The notes below the pieces were generated by a model. It had not been told where the DNA came from and did not search any database. It saw only the letters and a list, made by a program, of their open reading frames with translations. Shown here one piece after another: positions 8,336 to 15,589 of a stretch of 16,941 nucleotides of DNA. The DNA is from an uncultured Clostridia bacterium (lineage in GTDB: Bacteria > Bacillota_A > Clostridia > Oscillospirales > Oscillospiraceae), in assembly GCA_946410505.1 (NCBI GenBank), contig CAMKAP010000013.1:1-16941 (forward strand). Direction: 5' to 3'. The position numbers and the translations under genes were made by a program. Positions within the stretch are counted from its first letter, which is position 1. Each line of letters opens with the position of its first letter.

Positions 8336-8364
8336 AGTATACCCGAATCCCCTCCGGATTGCAA
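8336..8364 (-). promoter_or_regulatory. Probable promoter of rfbA-rfbB
   Basis: On the minus strand, TTGCAA (8359-8364) and TATACT (8336-8341) are separated by 17 bases. The start would be near 8329, some 25 bases ahead of the rfbA ATG. The -10 matches 5 of 6 and the -35 4 of 6. Confidence 0.6.
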
Positions 8365-8445
8365 GGAAAGGAAGCGGCGAGGGTCGTTTTTGCAGGAGAA
8401 GGCCGTCCCGGCCGCGGGAAATCCGGTGAAAGATATCAGATAATA

Positions 8446-8475
8446 TTGATTTTTACCGGACCGATCATGTATAAT
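8446..8475 (+). promoter_or_regulatory. Probable promoter of the peptide export operon
   Basis: TTGATT (8446-8451), an 18-base spacer and a perfect TATAAT (8470-8475). The transcript would start near 8482 and carry about 94 bases of leader. That leader can fold: 8502-8507 with 8511-8516, or alternatively 8512-8517 (CGGCAC) with a downstream GTGCCG near 8539. I see no known riboswitch. This is the only convincing promoter between 8304 and 16473. Confidence 0.65.
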
Positions 8476-8575
8476 AAATCAATAGCTTTATCATCGTTGC
8501 CTGCCGAATTTCGGCACTTGCTGGAAAACCGGCGGCCTCGTGCCGCTTCAAACATAGGAGTAAGGAGTAAGCACT

Positions 8576-8992
8576 ATGGAACAATCCCTGTTTCGCAAAA
8601 AAAGCCTTGACCGCATCTCCTCACCCGAACAGCTCAACGATTATCTCCGCGTCACCAACCCCACGGTCTGGGTGGTGCTCGGGGCGGTGATCCTGCTGCT
8701 GCTGGGCGTGATCGTCTGGGGTTCCGTCGCCTCGCTGGAGAGCTTTGCCACCGGCACCGGCACGGTGCAGGAGGGGAGCATGACCATCCGCTTTGACGAT
8801 CCCGAAATCGCAAGAAGCGTGGAGCCCGGTATGACGGTCGCCATCGGCGAGTCCGCCGCGACGGTCATCAGCGTAGGCCGTGCCGAGGACGGGAGCGTTT
8901 TCGCTCTGGCCCAGACCGACCTGGCCGACGGAAGCTACCCCGTTCGTGTGGTATATAAGACGACGCAGGTGCGCCGGCTGCTGTTCAATTGA
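8576..8992 (+). CDS. Short HlyD-like NHLM-type secretion protein
   Basis: A 138-residue inner-membrane protein. Residues 1-28 (FRKKSLDRISSPEQLNDYLR) match the N-terminus I associate with the NHLM bacteriocin-system HlyD-like protein. One membrane helix spans about 31-48, and a small extracellular beta domain (about 55-138) has the GTGTVQEG and GMTVAIGE runs of the barrel/lipoyl-like part of membrane fusion proteins. Classical HlyD proteins are two to three times longer and have a coiled-coil hairpin, which is missing here, as expected where no outer membrane has to be reached. The ATG follows GGAGTAAGGAG. It is the first gene of the export operon, and its stop overlaps a possible TTG start of the next frame. 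It probably acts as an accessory subunit of the two ABC proteins downstream. Confidence 0.8.
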   Translation: MEQSLFRKKSLDRISSPEQLNDYLRVTNPTVWVVLGAVILLLLGVIVWGSVASLESFATGTGTVQEGSMTIRFDDPEIARSVEPGMTVAIGESAATVISVGRAEDGSVFALAQTDLADGSYPVRVVYKTTQVRRLLFN

Positions 8993-9003
8993 GGGCCGCG
9001 CGG

Positions 9004-11184
9004 ATGGCACAGAAACAGATCAGACAGCCGGTCACAAAGGGCAGGGCCAAGGTACCGGTCGTCATGCAGATGGAGGCGCTGGAATGCGGCGCCGCCTCTC
9101 TGGCCATGGTCATGGCCTATTACGAAAAGTGGGTCCCGCTGGAGCAGGTGCGCCTGGACTGCGGCGTCTCCCGTGACGGTTCCAACGCGCGCAACGTGCT
9201 CAAGGCCGCGCGAAGCTACGGCTTTGAGGCCCAGGGCTTTCGCTGCGAGCCCGAGGCATTGCGGGAGGGCTTTCCCTTCCCCTGCATCATCCACTGGAAC
9301 TTCAACCACTTTGTGGTCCTCGACGGCTTCAAGGGCAACTACGCCTACTTAAACGACCCGGCCCGCGGCGAAGTGCGCGTGCCGATGGAGGAGTTTGACC
9401 AGTCCTTCACGGGCGTCGTCCTCCAGATCGTTCCCGGTGAGGCGTTTGAGCCGGGCGGCAAGCGCAAGAGCACGCTCTCCTTCGCCCGCAAGCGCCTCAA
9501 GGGCGCTCGGGCGGCGGTGGTCTTTGTGCTGCTCACCGCGGTCATCAGCTACCTCTTTGGCCTCATCAACCCCGTCCTCTCCCGCTTCTTCATGGACCAT
9601 CTGCTCACCGGGGAAAACCGGGAGCTGCTGATGCCGTTCCTGGGCCTCATGGCCCTGCTGGGGCTGGCGCAGGTGGCGGTGGAGTGGATGCACGCGGTCT
9701 ACGCTCTGAAAATCAACGGGAAAATGACCATCTACGGCAGCAGCACCTATATGTGGAAGGTGCTGCGGATGCCGATGGAGTTTTTCTCCCAGCGCATGTC
9801 CGGCGACATTCTGCAGCGCCAGGGGACCAACGCCACCATCGCGGGCACCCTGGTCAACACCTTCACGCCGCTGCTGCTCAACACGATCATGATGTTCGTG
9901 TACCTTATCTTCATGCTGCGCTACAGCGTGATGCTGACCATGATCGGCATCGGCACCATCATTCTCAACCTGCTGGTGTCCCAGATCATCTCCCGCAAGC
10001 GCGTGAACATCACCCGCGTGCAGATGCGCGATCTCGGCAAGCTCTCCTCGGCCACTGTCTCCGGCATCCAGATGGTGGAGACCATCAAGGCCAGCGGCGC
10101 GGAAAACGGCTATTTCCAGAAGTGGGCCGGCTACCAGGCCTCGGTCAACGCCTCGAACGTCAAGTACGCAAAGCTCAATCAGTATCTGGGCGGCATCCCC
10201 GTGCTGCTCTCCGCCATGGCCAACGCAGCGGTCCTGGTGCTGGGCGTGTGGCTCGCCATGCGCGGCGAGTTTACCCTCGGCCAGATCCTGCTGTTCCAGG
10301 GCTTCCTCAGCTCCTTCATGTCCCCGGCCATGACGCTTGTCAGCGCCAGTCAGACCATTCAGGAGATGCGCACCGAGATGGAGCGCGTGGAGGACGTGAT
10401 GGAGTACCCGCTGGACGTGAACTTCTCCGATACCCCGCTGGAGGAGGACGCGGACTACTCCAAGCTCTCCGGCCGGGTGGAACTGAAACATGTGACCTTC
10501 GGCTACTCCCGTCTGGGCAGCCCCCTGATCGAGGACTTCTCCATGAGCATGAAGCCGGGCAGCCGCGTGGCCTTTGTCGGCACCTCCGGCTGCGGCAAGT
10601 CCACGCTCTCCAAGCTCATCTCCGGCCTGTATCAGCCCTGGAGCGGTGAGATCCTCTTTGACGGCAAGCCCATCCGCGAGATCGACCGCAGCGTGTTCAC
10701 CGGTTCCGTGGCCGTGGTGGACCAGGACATCGTGCTCTTTGAGGACACCATCGCCAACAACATCAAGATGTGGGATGAGTCCATCGAGGACTTTGAGATG
10801 ATCCTCGCCGCCCGCGACGCGCAGATCTATGACGACATCATGGCCCGCGAGGGCGGCTTCTACGGGAAGCTGACCGAGGGCGGCAAGGACCTGTCCGGCG
10901 GCCAGCGCCAGCGTCTGGAGATCGCCCGCGTCCTGGCCCAGGACCCCTCCATCATCATCATGGACGAGGCCACCTCCGCCCTGGACGCCAAGACGGAATA
11001 CGAGCTGGTCAAGGCCGTCAAGGACCGCGGCATCACCTGCATCGTGATCGCCCACCGCCTCTCCACCATCCGCGACTGCGACGAGATCATCGTGCTGGAC
11101 AAGGGCAAGGTGGTCGAGCGCGGCACCCACGACGAACTGTACAAGCAGGGCGGCTTCTACGCCGACCTGATCGCCAGCGACTGA
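9004..11184 (+). CDS. C39 peptidase-containing ABC exporter (PCAT, NHLM type)
   Basis: A bifunctional transporter that cuts double-glycine leaders and exports the cargo. The 726-residue protein has all three parts. The N-terminal C39 protease (1-150) has Gln22, catalytic Cys28 in LECGAASLAMV, His102 in WNFNHFVVLDGF and Asp118 in LNDPARG. The membrane domain spans about 165-460. The ATPase has Walker A GTSGCGKST (about 526), signature LSGGQRQRLEIAR (about 630), Walker B IIIMDEATSALD and H-loop IAHRLS. I start at ATG 9004, with GAGG 10 bases upstream; a TTG at 8989, overlapping the previous stop, would add five residues. All catalytic residues are intact. The four double-glycine precursors downstream are its likely substrates. 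Confidence 0.95.
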   Translation: MAQKQIRQPVTKGRAKVPVVMQMEALECGAASLAMVMAYYEKWVPLEQVRLDCGVSRDGSNARNVLKAARSYGFEAQGFRCEPEALREGFPFPCIIHWNFNHFVVLDGFKGNYAYLNDPARGEVRVPMEEFDQSFTGVVLQIVPGEAFEPGGKRKSTLSFARKRLKGARAAVVFVLLTAVISYLFGLINPVLSRFFMDHLLTGENRELLMPFLGLMALLGLAQVAVEWMHAVYALKINGKMTIYGSSTYMWKVLRMPMEFFSQRMSGDILQRQGTNATIAGTLVNTFTPLLLNTIMMFVYLIFMLRYSVMLTMIGIGTIILNLLVSQIISRKRVNITRVQMRDLGKLSSATVSGIQMVETIKASGAENGYFQKWAGYQASVNASNVKYAKLNQYLGGIPVLLSAMANAAVLVLGVWLAMRGEFTLGQILLFQGFLSSFMSPAMTLVSASQTIQEMRTEMERVEDVMEYPLDVNFSDTPLEEDADYSKLSGRVELKHVTFGYSRLGSPLIEDFSMSMKPGSRVAFVGTSGCGKSTLSKLISGLYQPWSGEILFDGKPIREIDRSVFTGSVAVVDQDIVLFEDTIANNIKMWDESIEDFEMILAARDAQIYDDIMAREGGFYGKLTEGGKDLSGGQRQRLEIARVLAQDPSIIIMDEATSALDAKTEYELVKAVKDRGITCIVIAHRLSTIRDCDEIIVLDKGKVVERGTHDELYKQGGFYADLIASD

Positions 11185-11196
11185 GGAGGTGGGAAA

Positions 11197-13380
11197 ATGG
11201 GTTGGTTTGACGAACAGATCCGACAGAGAAAACAGAGCGATCAGGAGGTCTTTGAGGACTCCATTTTCCGCATGGCCTCCGTCGTGTTGGGCCGTTCGGG
11301 CGTCAGCGCCTTCGCAGACGAGCGGGTGCTGACCAAGGCGGCCATTGACGACATTCTGAAATATTATCACATCATGCCCACCGAGGTCCCCGACAACATC
11401 ACGGACCCGGATGAGCAGCTGGAGTTCTGCCTGCGCCCCCACGGGCTGATGCGGCGGAATGTGAAGCTGGAGGAGGGCTGGTACAAGGACGCCTTCGGCC
11501 CTATGCTGGCCAGCTGGAAGGAGGACGGGCGCCCGGTGGCGCTGCTGCCGCGGCCCTTCGCGGGTTATGAGTACCGCGACCCGGAGAGCGGGAAGATGCT
11601 GCGCATCAATAAACAGAATGCGGCCCTGCTGGACGCGGAGGCGATCTGCTTCTATCGGCCGCTGCCGCTCAAGAAGCTGGGCATCCCCGATCTGCTCCTT
11701 TATATGAAAAACTGCCTGGACATGAGCGACATGCTGCTGCTGGTGGGCCTGTCTCTGCTGGCTGCTCTGGTGGGCATGATCCTCACCCCGGTCACCAAGT
11801 CCCTCACGGGCTTCGTGCTCAAGAGCGGCAACGTCCCCCTGCTGATGAGCACGGCGGTGTTCATGGCCTGCTGCCTGATCTCCACGCAGCTGGTTTCCAC
11901 GGTGCGGGAGTTGGCCATGAGCCGGATCGAGACCAAGACCTCTCTCTCGGTGGAAGCCGCACTCATGATGCGCGTGATGAATCTTCCGGCAAACTTTTTC
12001 CGGAAGTACTCCTCCGGCGAACTTTCCAGCCGCTTTTCCTCCGTGACGGAGCTGTGCAGCATGATGCTGGGCAGCGTCTTTTCCACGGGCCTTACTTCGC
12101 TGATGTCCCTCCTGTACGTGACCCAGATCTTCCGCTTCGCACCCGCCCTGGTGGCGCCGGCGCTGGTGATCATCCTGGTCTCCGTGGGCCTGAGCGTGAT
12201 CAGCTCCCTGCGGCAGGTGAAACTGGGCAAGAAAATGATGGAATACGAGGCGGAGGACGCCGGCCTGAGCTACGCGCTCATCACCGGTGTGCAGAAGATC
12301 AAGCTCGCCGGCGCGGAAAAACGCGCCTTCTCCCGCTGGGCAAATTCCTACACCCGGGCGGCGGAGCTGGTGTATGACCCGCCGATCCTTATTAAGGTCA
12401 ACACCGTTATCCAGACGGCCATCCGTCTGGCCGGCTGCATCGTGCTCTATTACATCGCGGTCTCCACCCGCGTCTCTCCCTCGGACTATATCGCTTTCAA
12501 CTCCGCTTTCGGCATGGTGAGCGGCGCCTTCGGCGCGCTGACCAGCGTGGCCCTGACGGTTGCGAACATCAAGCCCGTTCTCGATATGGCCGAGCCCATC
12601 CTCAAGACCGAGCCCGAGTCCTCCGAGAGCAAGAGCATGGTCACCTCCCTCTCCGGCAGCATCGAGCTTTCCAACGTCTACTTCCGCTACACCGACAACA
12701 TGCCCTACGTGGTGGACGGTATGAGCCTGAAGATCCGCGCCGGGGAGTACATCGCCATCGTCGGCACCACCGGCTGCGGCAAGTCCACGCTGGTGCGCCT
12801 GCTGCTGGGCTTTGAGACGCCGGAGAGAGGCGCCATCTACTACGACGGCAAGGACCTGTCCAAGCTGGATCTGCGCTCCCTGCGCCGGCGCATCGGCACC
12901 GTGACCCAGGACGGCGCCCTCTTCCAGGGCGACATCTACTCCAATATCGTCATCTCCGCCCCGCAGCTGACGCAGGACGACGCCTGGGAGGCCGCCGAGA
13001 TGGCGGACATTGCCGACGATATCCGCGCCATGCCCATGGGCATGCAGACCATCATCTCCGAGGGCCAGGGCGGCATCTCCGGCGGTCAGAAGCAGAGGCT
13101 GATGATCGCAAGAGCCGTTGCGCCCAAGCCGAAGATCCTGATCTTTGACGAGGCCACCTCCGCCCTGGACAACAGGACCCAGAAGAAGGTCTCCGACGCA
13201 CTGGACAATCTCAAGTGCACCCGCATCGTCATCGCCCACCGCCTGAGCACCATCCGTCATTGCGATCGGATCCTGGTGCTGGACAAGGGCCACATCATGG
13301 AGGACGGCAGCTACGATGAGCTGATCGCCAAAAACGGCATGTTTGCCGAGCTGGTGGAGCGTCAGCGCATCGACACCTGA
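11197..13380 (+). CDS. NHLM-type ABC exporter, second subunit without protease
   Basis: A 727-residue ABC protein that probably forms a heterodimer with the preceding PCAT. Residues 1-165 are a soluble domain lacking the Cys/His protease signature; it has the runs AAIDDILKYYHIMP and DGRPVALLPRPF, and may be a degenerate C39-like or family-specific domain. The membrane domain covers about 170-440. The ATPase has Walker A GTTGCGKST (about 523), signature ISGGQKQRLMIAR (about 627), Walker B ILIFDEATSALD and H-loop IAHRLS, so it appears able to hydrolyse ATP. The gene starts 12 bases after the first ABC gene, with GAGGTGGG before the ATG. Paired ABC genes of this kind are characteristic of NHLM bacteriocin loci. 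Confidence 0.93.
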   Translation: MGWFDEQIRQRKQSDQEVFEDSIFRMASVVLGRSGVSAFADERVLTKAAIDDILKYYHIMPTEVPDNITDPDEQLEFCLRPHGLMRRNVKLEEGWYKDAFGPMLASWKEDGRPVALLPRPFAGYEYRDPESGKMLRINKQNAALLDAEAICFYRPLPLKKLGIPDLLLYMKNCLDMSDMLLLVGLSLLAALVGMILTPVTKSLTGFVLKSGNVPLLMSTAVFMACCLISTQLVSTVRELAMSRIETKTSLSVEAALMMRVMNLPANFFRKYSSGELSSRFSSVTELCSMMLGSVFSTGLTSLMSLLYVTQIFRFAPALVAPALVIILVSVGLSVISSLRQVKLGKKMMEYEAEDAGLSYALITGVQKIKLAGAEKRAFSRWANSYTRAAELVYDPPILIKVNTVIQTAIRLAGCIVLYYIAVSTRVSPSDYIAFNSAFGMVSGAFGALTSVALTVANIKPVLDMAEPILKTEPESSESKSMVTSLSGSIELSNVYFRYTDNMPYVVDGMSLKIRAGEYIAIVGTTGCGKSTLVRLLLGFETPERGAIYYDGKDLSKLDLRSLRRRIGTVTQDGALFQGDIYSNIVISAPQLTQDDAWEAAEMADIADDIRAMPMGMQTIISEGQGGISGGQKQRLMIARAVAPKPKILIFDEATSALDNRTQKKVSDALDNLKCTRIVIAHRLSTIRHCDRILVLDKGHIMEDGSYDELIAKNGMFAELVERQRIDT

Positions 13381-13502
13381 AAAGATTGCAGGCTGCCCGG
13401 CCAGAAACGCCCGACTGTCGTATGAATAGACAGAAGGCCCCAAACGTAAACCGCCTGCTCAAATCAATGGGGCAGGACAATAGAAAAAAGGAGATAGTAA
13501 AA

Positions 13503-13841
13503 ATGAGCGAACTGATTTTCGAGAAGCTGTCCGATGAGTCCCTGGCTGAGATCGCCGGCGGCATGACCCCCGAGCTGAGAGCTGCCTACGCCTGCATCCG
13601 CGGCGAGTTCGGCAACGGCCAGGACCGTATCGACCGTCTGACCTGGGCCGGCTACGACGCCAAGAGAGTCCAGAATCTGGTCAACTCCCTCCTGAAGTAC
13701 GAAGACGTCGCCAGAGACGTCATCAACGGCAAGTACGGCAACGATCAGGCCCGCATCAACAATCTGCGCGCTGCCGGCTACAACCCCTATGTGGTGCAGG
13801 ATCTGGTCAACAACATGGTCCTGGATCATCAGCTGTACTGA
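13503..13841 (+). CDS. Double-glycine precursor with tandem CW_7 repeats, copy 1
   Basis: A 112-residue predicted precursor. Residues 1-20 (MSELIFEKLSDESLAEIAGG) form a double-glycine leader; cutting after Gly20 leaves a 92-residue cargo. The cargo is two CW_7-like repeats: about 28-64 (RGEFGNGQDRIDRL...AGYDAKRVQNLVN) and 69-106 (NGKYGNDQARINNLRAAGYN then VVQDLVN). The G-K/E-[WFY]-G-N-x-x-x-R-x-x-x-L-x-x-A-G-Y pattern is that of the Cpl-7 lysozyme cell-wall-binding domain, which binds muropeptides. There is no catalytic domain. One cysteine (Cys31) is present. I chose ATG 13503 over an in-frame start at 13386 because AAAAGGAG lies 8 bases before it and the leader begins there. The gene follows the exporter genes by 122 bases, which hold no other gene and only short possible hairpins. 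Confidence 0.9.
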   Translation: MSELIFEKLSDESLAEIAGGMTPELRAAYACIRGEFGNGQDRIDRLTWAGYDAKRVQNLVNSLLKYEDVARDVINGKYGNDQARINNLRAAGYNPYVVQDLVNNMVLDHQLY

Positions 13842-13859
13842 TCAGAAACGGAAAAAACC

Positions 13860-13896
13860 ATCCTGCCATCCGATCCCATGGATCGGGCGGCAGGAT
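13860..13896. other. Intergenic hairpin between the two CW_7 precursor genes
   Basis: The outer arms (13860-13867 and 13889-13896, 8 bp) and inner arms (13870-13876 and 13880-13886, 7 bp) are perfect, separated by a 2x2 internal loop, with the apical loop CAT. On the plus strand no T run follows, so it is more likely an RNA stability or processing element than a terminator. On the minus strand it is followed by GGTTTTTTCC and could terminate antisense transcription. Confidence 0.7.
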
Positions 13897-13925
13897 TCGG
13901 CAGATGCGCAAGGAGAAGGAGAACT

Positions 13926-14264
13926 ATGAGCGAACTGATTTTTGAAAAGCTGTCCGATGAGTCTCTGAAGGAGATCGCGGGCGGCGCCACGCCCGAACTG
14001 AGAGCCGCGTATTCCTGCATTTACGGTGAGTTCGGAAACGGTGAGGAGCGCGTGCGCAGGCTGCGCGCCGCCGGCTATGATCCGGTGCGCGTTCAGGAGC
14101 TTGTAAACGCCCTGCTGAAGTACGAGGATGTGGCCAAGGACGTGATCCGCGGCAAGTACGGCAACGATCAGGCCCGTATCAACAATCTGCGCGCTGCCGG
14201 CTACAATCCCTACGTGGTACAGGATCTGGTCAACAACATCGTTCTGGATCACCAGCTCTACTGA
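13926..14264 (+). CDS. Double-glycine precursor with tandem CW_7 repeats, copy 2
   Basis: A 112-residue paralogue of the gene 84 bases upstream. The leader (1-20) differs by one residue (Lys15 for Ala). The 92-residue cargo is 83% identical by my count (16 differences), with 13 of the 16 changes before residue 65. The second repeat and the C-terminal VLDHQLY are nearly unchanged, also at the DNA level. CW_7-like repeats are at about 28-64 (YGEFGNGEERVRRLRAAGYD) and 69-106 (RGKYGNDQARINNLRAAGYN). Cys31 is retained. The ribosome site AAGGAGAAGGAG precedes the ATG; an in-frame start at 13878 lies inside the intergenic hairpin and is unlikely. Expected fate: leader removal by the C39 exporter and release as a small peptidoglycan-binding protein. 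Whether it is inhibitory, adhesive or structural cannot be told. Confidence 0.9.
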   Translation: MSELIFEKLSDESLKEIAGGATPELRAAYSCIYGEFGNGEERVRRLRAAGYDPVRVQELVNALLKYEDVAKDVIRGKYGNDQARINNLRAAGYNPYVVQDLVNNIVLDHQLY

Positions 14265-14350
14265 GTGAGGGACTGCTTTTAGGGAAGCCGCAGGGCGATG
14301 CCTGAGGCCGTTTTATGACCTTGAATCGGGATTGAAATCGGCTGTGATTG

Positions 14351-14386
14351 ATCGTGAAGAGGGGAATCCCATCCCCTCTTCACGAT
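14351..14386. other. Intergenic 15-bp hairpin
   Basis: Arms 14351-14365 and 14372-14386 are perfectly complementary around a 6-base loop. No T run follows on either strand, so this is not a standard terminator. It lies in the 216-base gap (14265-14480) between the second CW_7 precursor and the metallopeptidase-like gene. A second, smaller hairpin (14435-14441 with 14445-14451) lies about 20 bases before that gene's ribosome site. No promoter in the gap is convincing, and I see no other gene in it. Confidence 0.65.
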
Positions 14387-14480
14387 CTGCCCATGCTTAT
14401 CCTGCATTGGTGCATATGCATTGGGTTGCCTGATGGAAGCCTGCGGCTTCCTTCTTGCTGTCCGGGAAGAAGGGAAGACA

Positions 14481-15398
14481 ATGAACGAGCAAGCAGACGG
14501 GCGGCCCACCCCGATACGTGGCGCCGAGGTGCTGCCGCATCTGGCGCAGATCTATGCCCAGCTCTATCTGGCGCCGGGCGGAGAGAGCGCCGAAGCCTAT
14601 AAGAAAGTTGTCCTGTACGGCGAGGCCGCGCCGAAGCGAGATCTGAGCCATTTCATCGGCGACGGGCGGGACACCTGCGTGATCGAGCAGACCCCGGTGG
14701 GGGATGTGCGCGTGGTGACACTGCATCAGCGCCGGGACTTTGAGACCTTCCTGCAGATCATGGCCTTCCGCTGCACGGAAAAGCAGATCCCGGCAACCCA
14801 GGGCGCCTCCATCCTGGACGGCGTGATCAACTGGACACGCATCCGCACCCATAAGGACGACTTCCTGCGCGCGGGCGGTACGGAGGAGGCCTGGCCCGAG
14901 GAGTTTCAGCACTTCACGGCGGACAAAAACAACTTCAAGGACGCTCTGATCGTCCTCTCCGCCGGCCCCTACAGCGCCATCGGCGCCGAGGCGGTCGGAC
15001 TGACGGAGGAAGCCTGGCTCGCACGCTCCCATGAGATCCGGCGCGCCCATGAGTGCACGCACCTGATCTGCCGACGCCGCTTCCCGGAGCTGATCGACCC
15101 CATCTGGGACGAGATCGTGGCGGATGCGGTGGGTCTCTATGCCGCCTTCGGCCGCTACGACACGGCGCTTGCGGCGCTGTTTCTTGGCGTGGGACCGGAG
15201 GGCTATTCCGGCGGCAGACTGGAGAACTATGTGCCCGCGGAGACGGAGGCGCGGCACGAAGCCCTTGACCGAACGGCAAAAAAAGTATATTCTGTAATAC
15301 ACAGCTTGGCGGAGCGGATCGAAGGCTTTGGACCGATTGAGCCCTATGATCTTGCGATATGCCTGGAGGAGGCGATCTCATGCTGGAAAGAGCTTTGA
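14481..15398 (+). CDS. Putative HExxH zinc metallopeptidase of the peptide locus
   Basis: A 305-residue soluble protein with no signal peptide or membrane helix. The key motif is HECTH (His190, Glu191, His194), followed 17 residues later by Glu211 in IWDEIVADAVGLYAAFGRYD. That spacing gives a gluzincin-like set of two His and one Glu zinc ligands plus a catalytic Glu. Other conspicuous runs are PATQGASILDGVINWTRIRTH (104-124) and DALIVLSAGPYSAIGAEAVG (154-173). I recognise the layout as resembling an uncharacterised family but cannot name it. The start at 14481 follows GAAGGGAAG; upstream in-frame starts lack a ribosome site. Its last 19 bases overlap the next small gene. It may process the peptides or act on the cell wall, but there is no direct evidence for a substrate. 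Confidence 0.7.
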   Translation: MNEQADGRPTPIRGAEVLPHLAQIYAQLYLAPGGESAEAYKKVVLYGEAAPKRDLSHFIGDGRDTCVIEQTPVGDVRVVTLHQRRDFETFLQIMAFRCTEKQIPATQGASILDGVINWTRIRTHKDDFLRAGGTEEAWPEEFQHFTADKNNFKDALIVLSAGPYSAIGAEAVGLTEEAWLARSHEIRRAHECTHLICRRRFPELIDPIWDEIVADAVGLYAAFGRYDTALAALFLGVGPEGYSGGRLENYVPAETEARHEALDRTAKKVYSVIHSLAERIEGFGPIEPYDLAICLEEAISCWKEL

Positions 15399-15589
15399 AA
15401 GAGCTATTCGATTTTCAGCGTTTTGAAAAGAATCCTGAGCTGCAGAACGTGATCGACGGCGTCACGGAGAAGTATGCGCACGGCGCGCTCTGGTCTCTCG
15501 CGGATGAGGATCTGGCCATGGCCGCGGGCGGACTTGGCAATACGGAGAGAAAGAAGGAGCCAGAACATGACGGATACGGCAGGCTTTGA
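15380..15589 (+). CDS. Small protein with double-glycine leader-like end
   Basis: A 69-residue protein. Residues 1-35 are helical and charged (LERALKELFDFQRFEKNPEL), and SLADEDLAMAAGG (39-51) is a double-glycine cleavage motif matching the other precursors of the locus. If cut after Gly51, only 18 residues remain (LGNTERKKEPEHDGYGRL), an unusually short, charged, cysteine-free tail. The gene overlaps its neighbours on both sides: 19 bases into the metallopeptidase-like gene and 23 bases into the sigma factor gene, so its last eight codons are constrained by the next gene. GGAGGAGG lies before the ATG. It could be a minimal precursor, a signalling peptide or a leader-like partner of the metallopeptidase. 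I cannot assign a named family. Confidence 0.75.
   Translation: MLERALKELFDFQRFEKNPELQNVIDGVTEKYAHGALWSLADEDLAMAAGGLGNTERKKEPEHDGYGRL

Noticed and set aside
8290..8610. Plus-strand frame of 106 codons in the rfbA-MFP gap
   Set aside because: It overlaps the start of the secretion protein and both promoters, and has no ribosome site or family resemblance. The gap holds promoters and a leader only.
9349..13443. Open frame of 1364 codons antisense to both ABC genes
   Set aside because: It lies opposite two clearly conserved exporters. In this GC-rich coding style the antisense frame lacks stops because the sense codons that would create them are rare. It has low-complexity, His- and Gly-rich translation and no family features.
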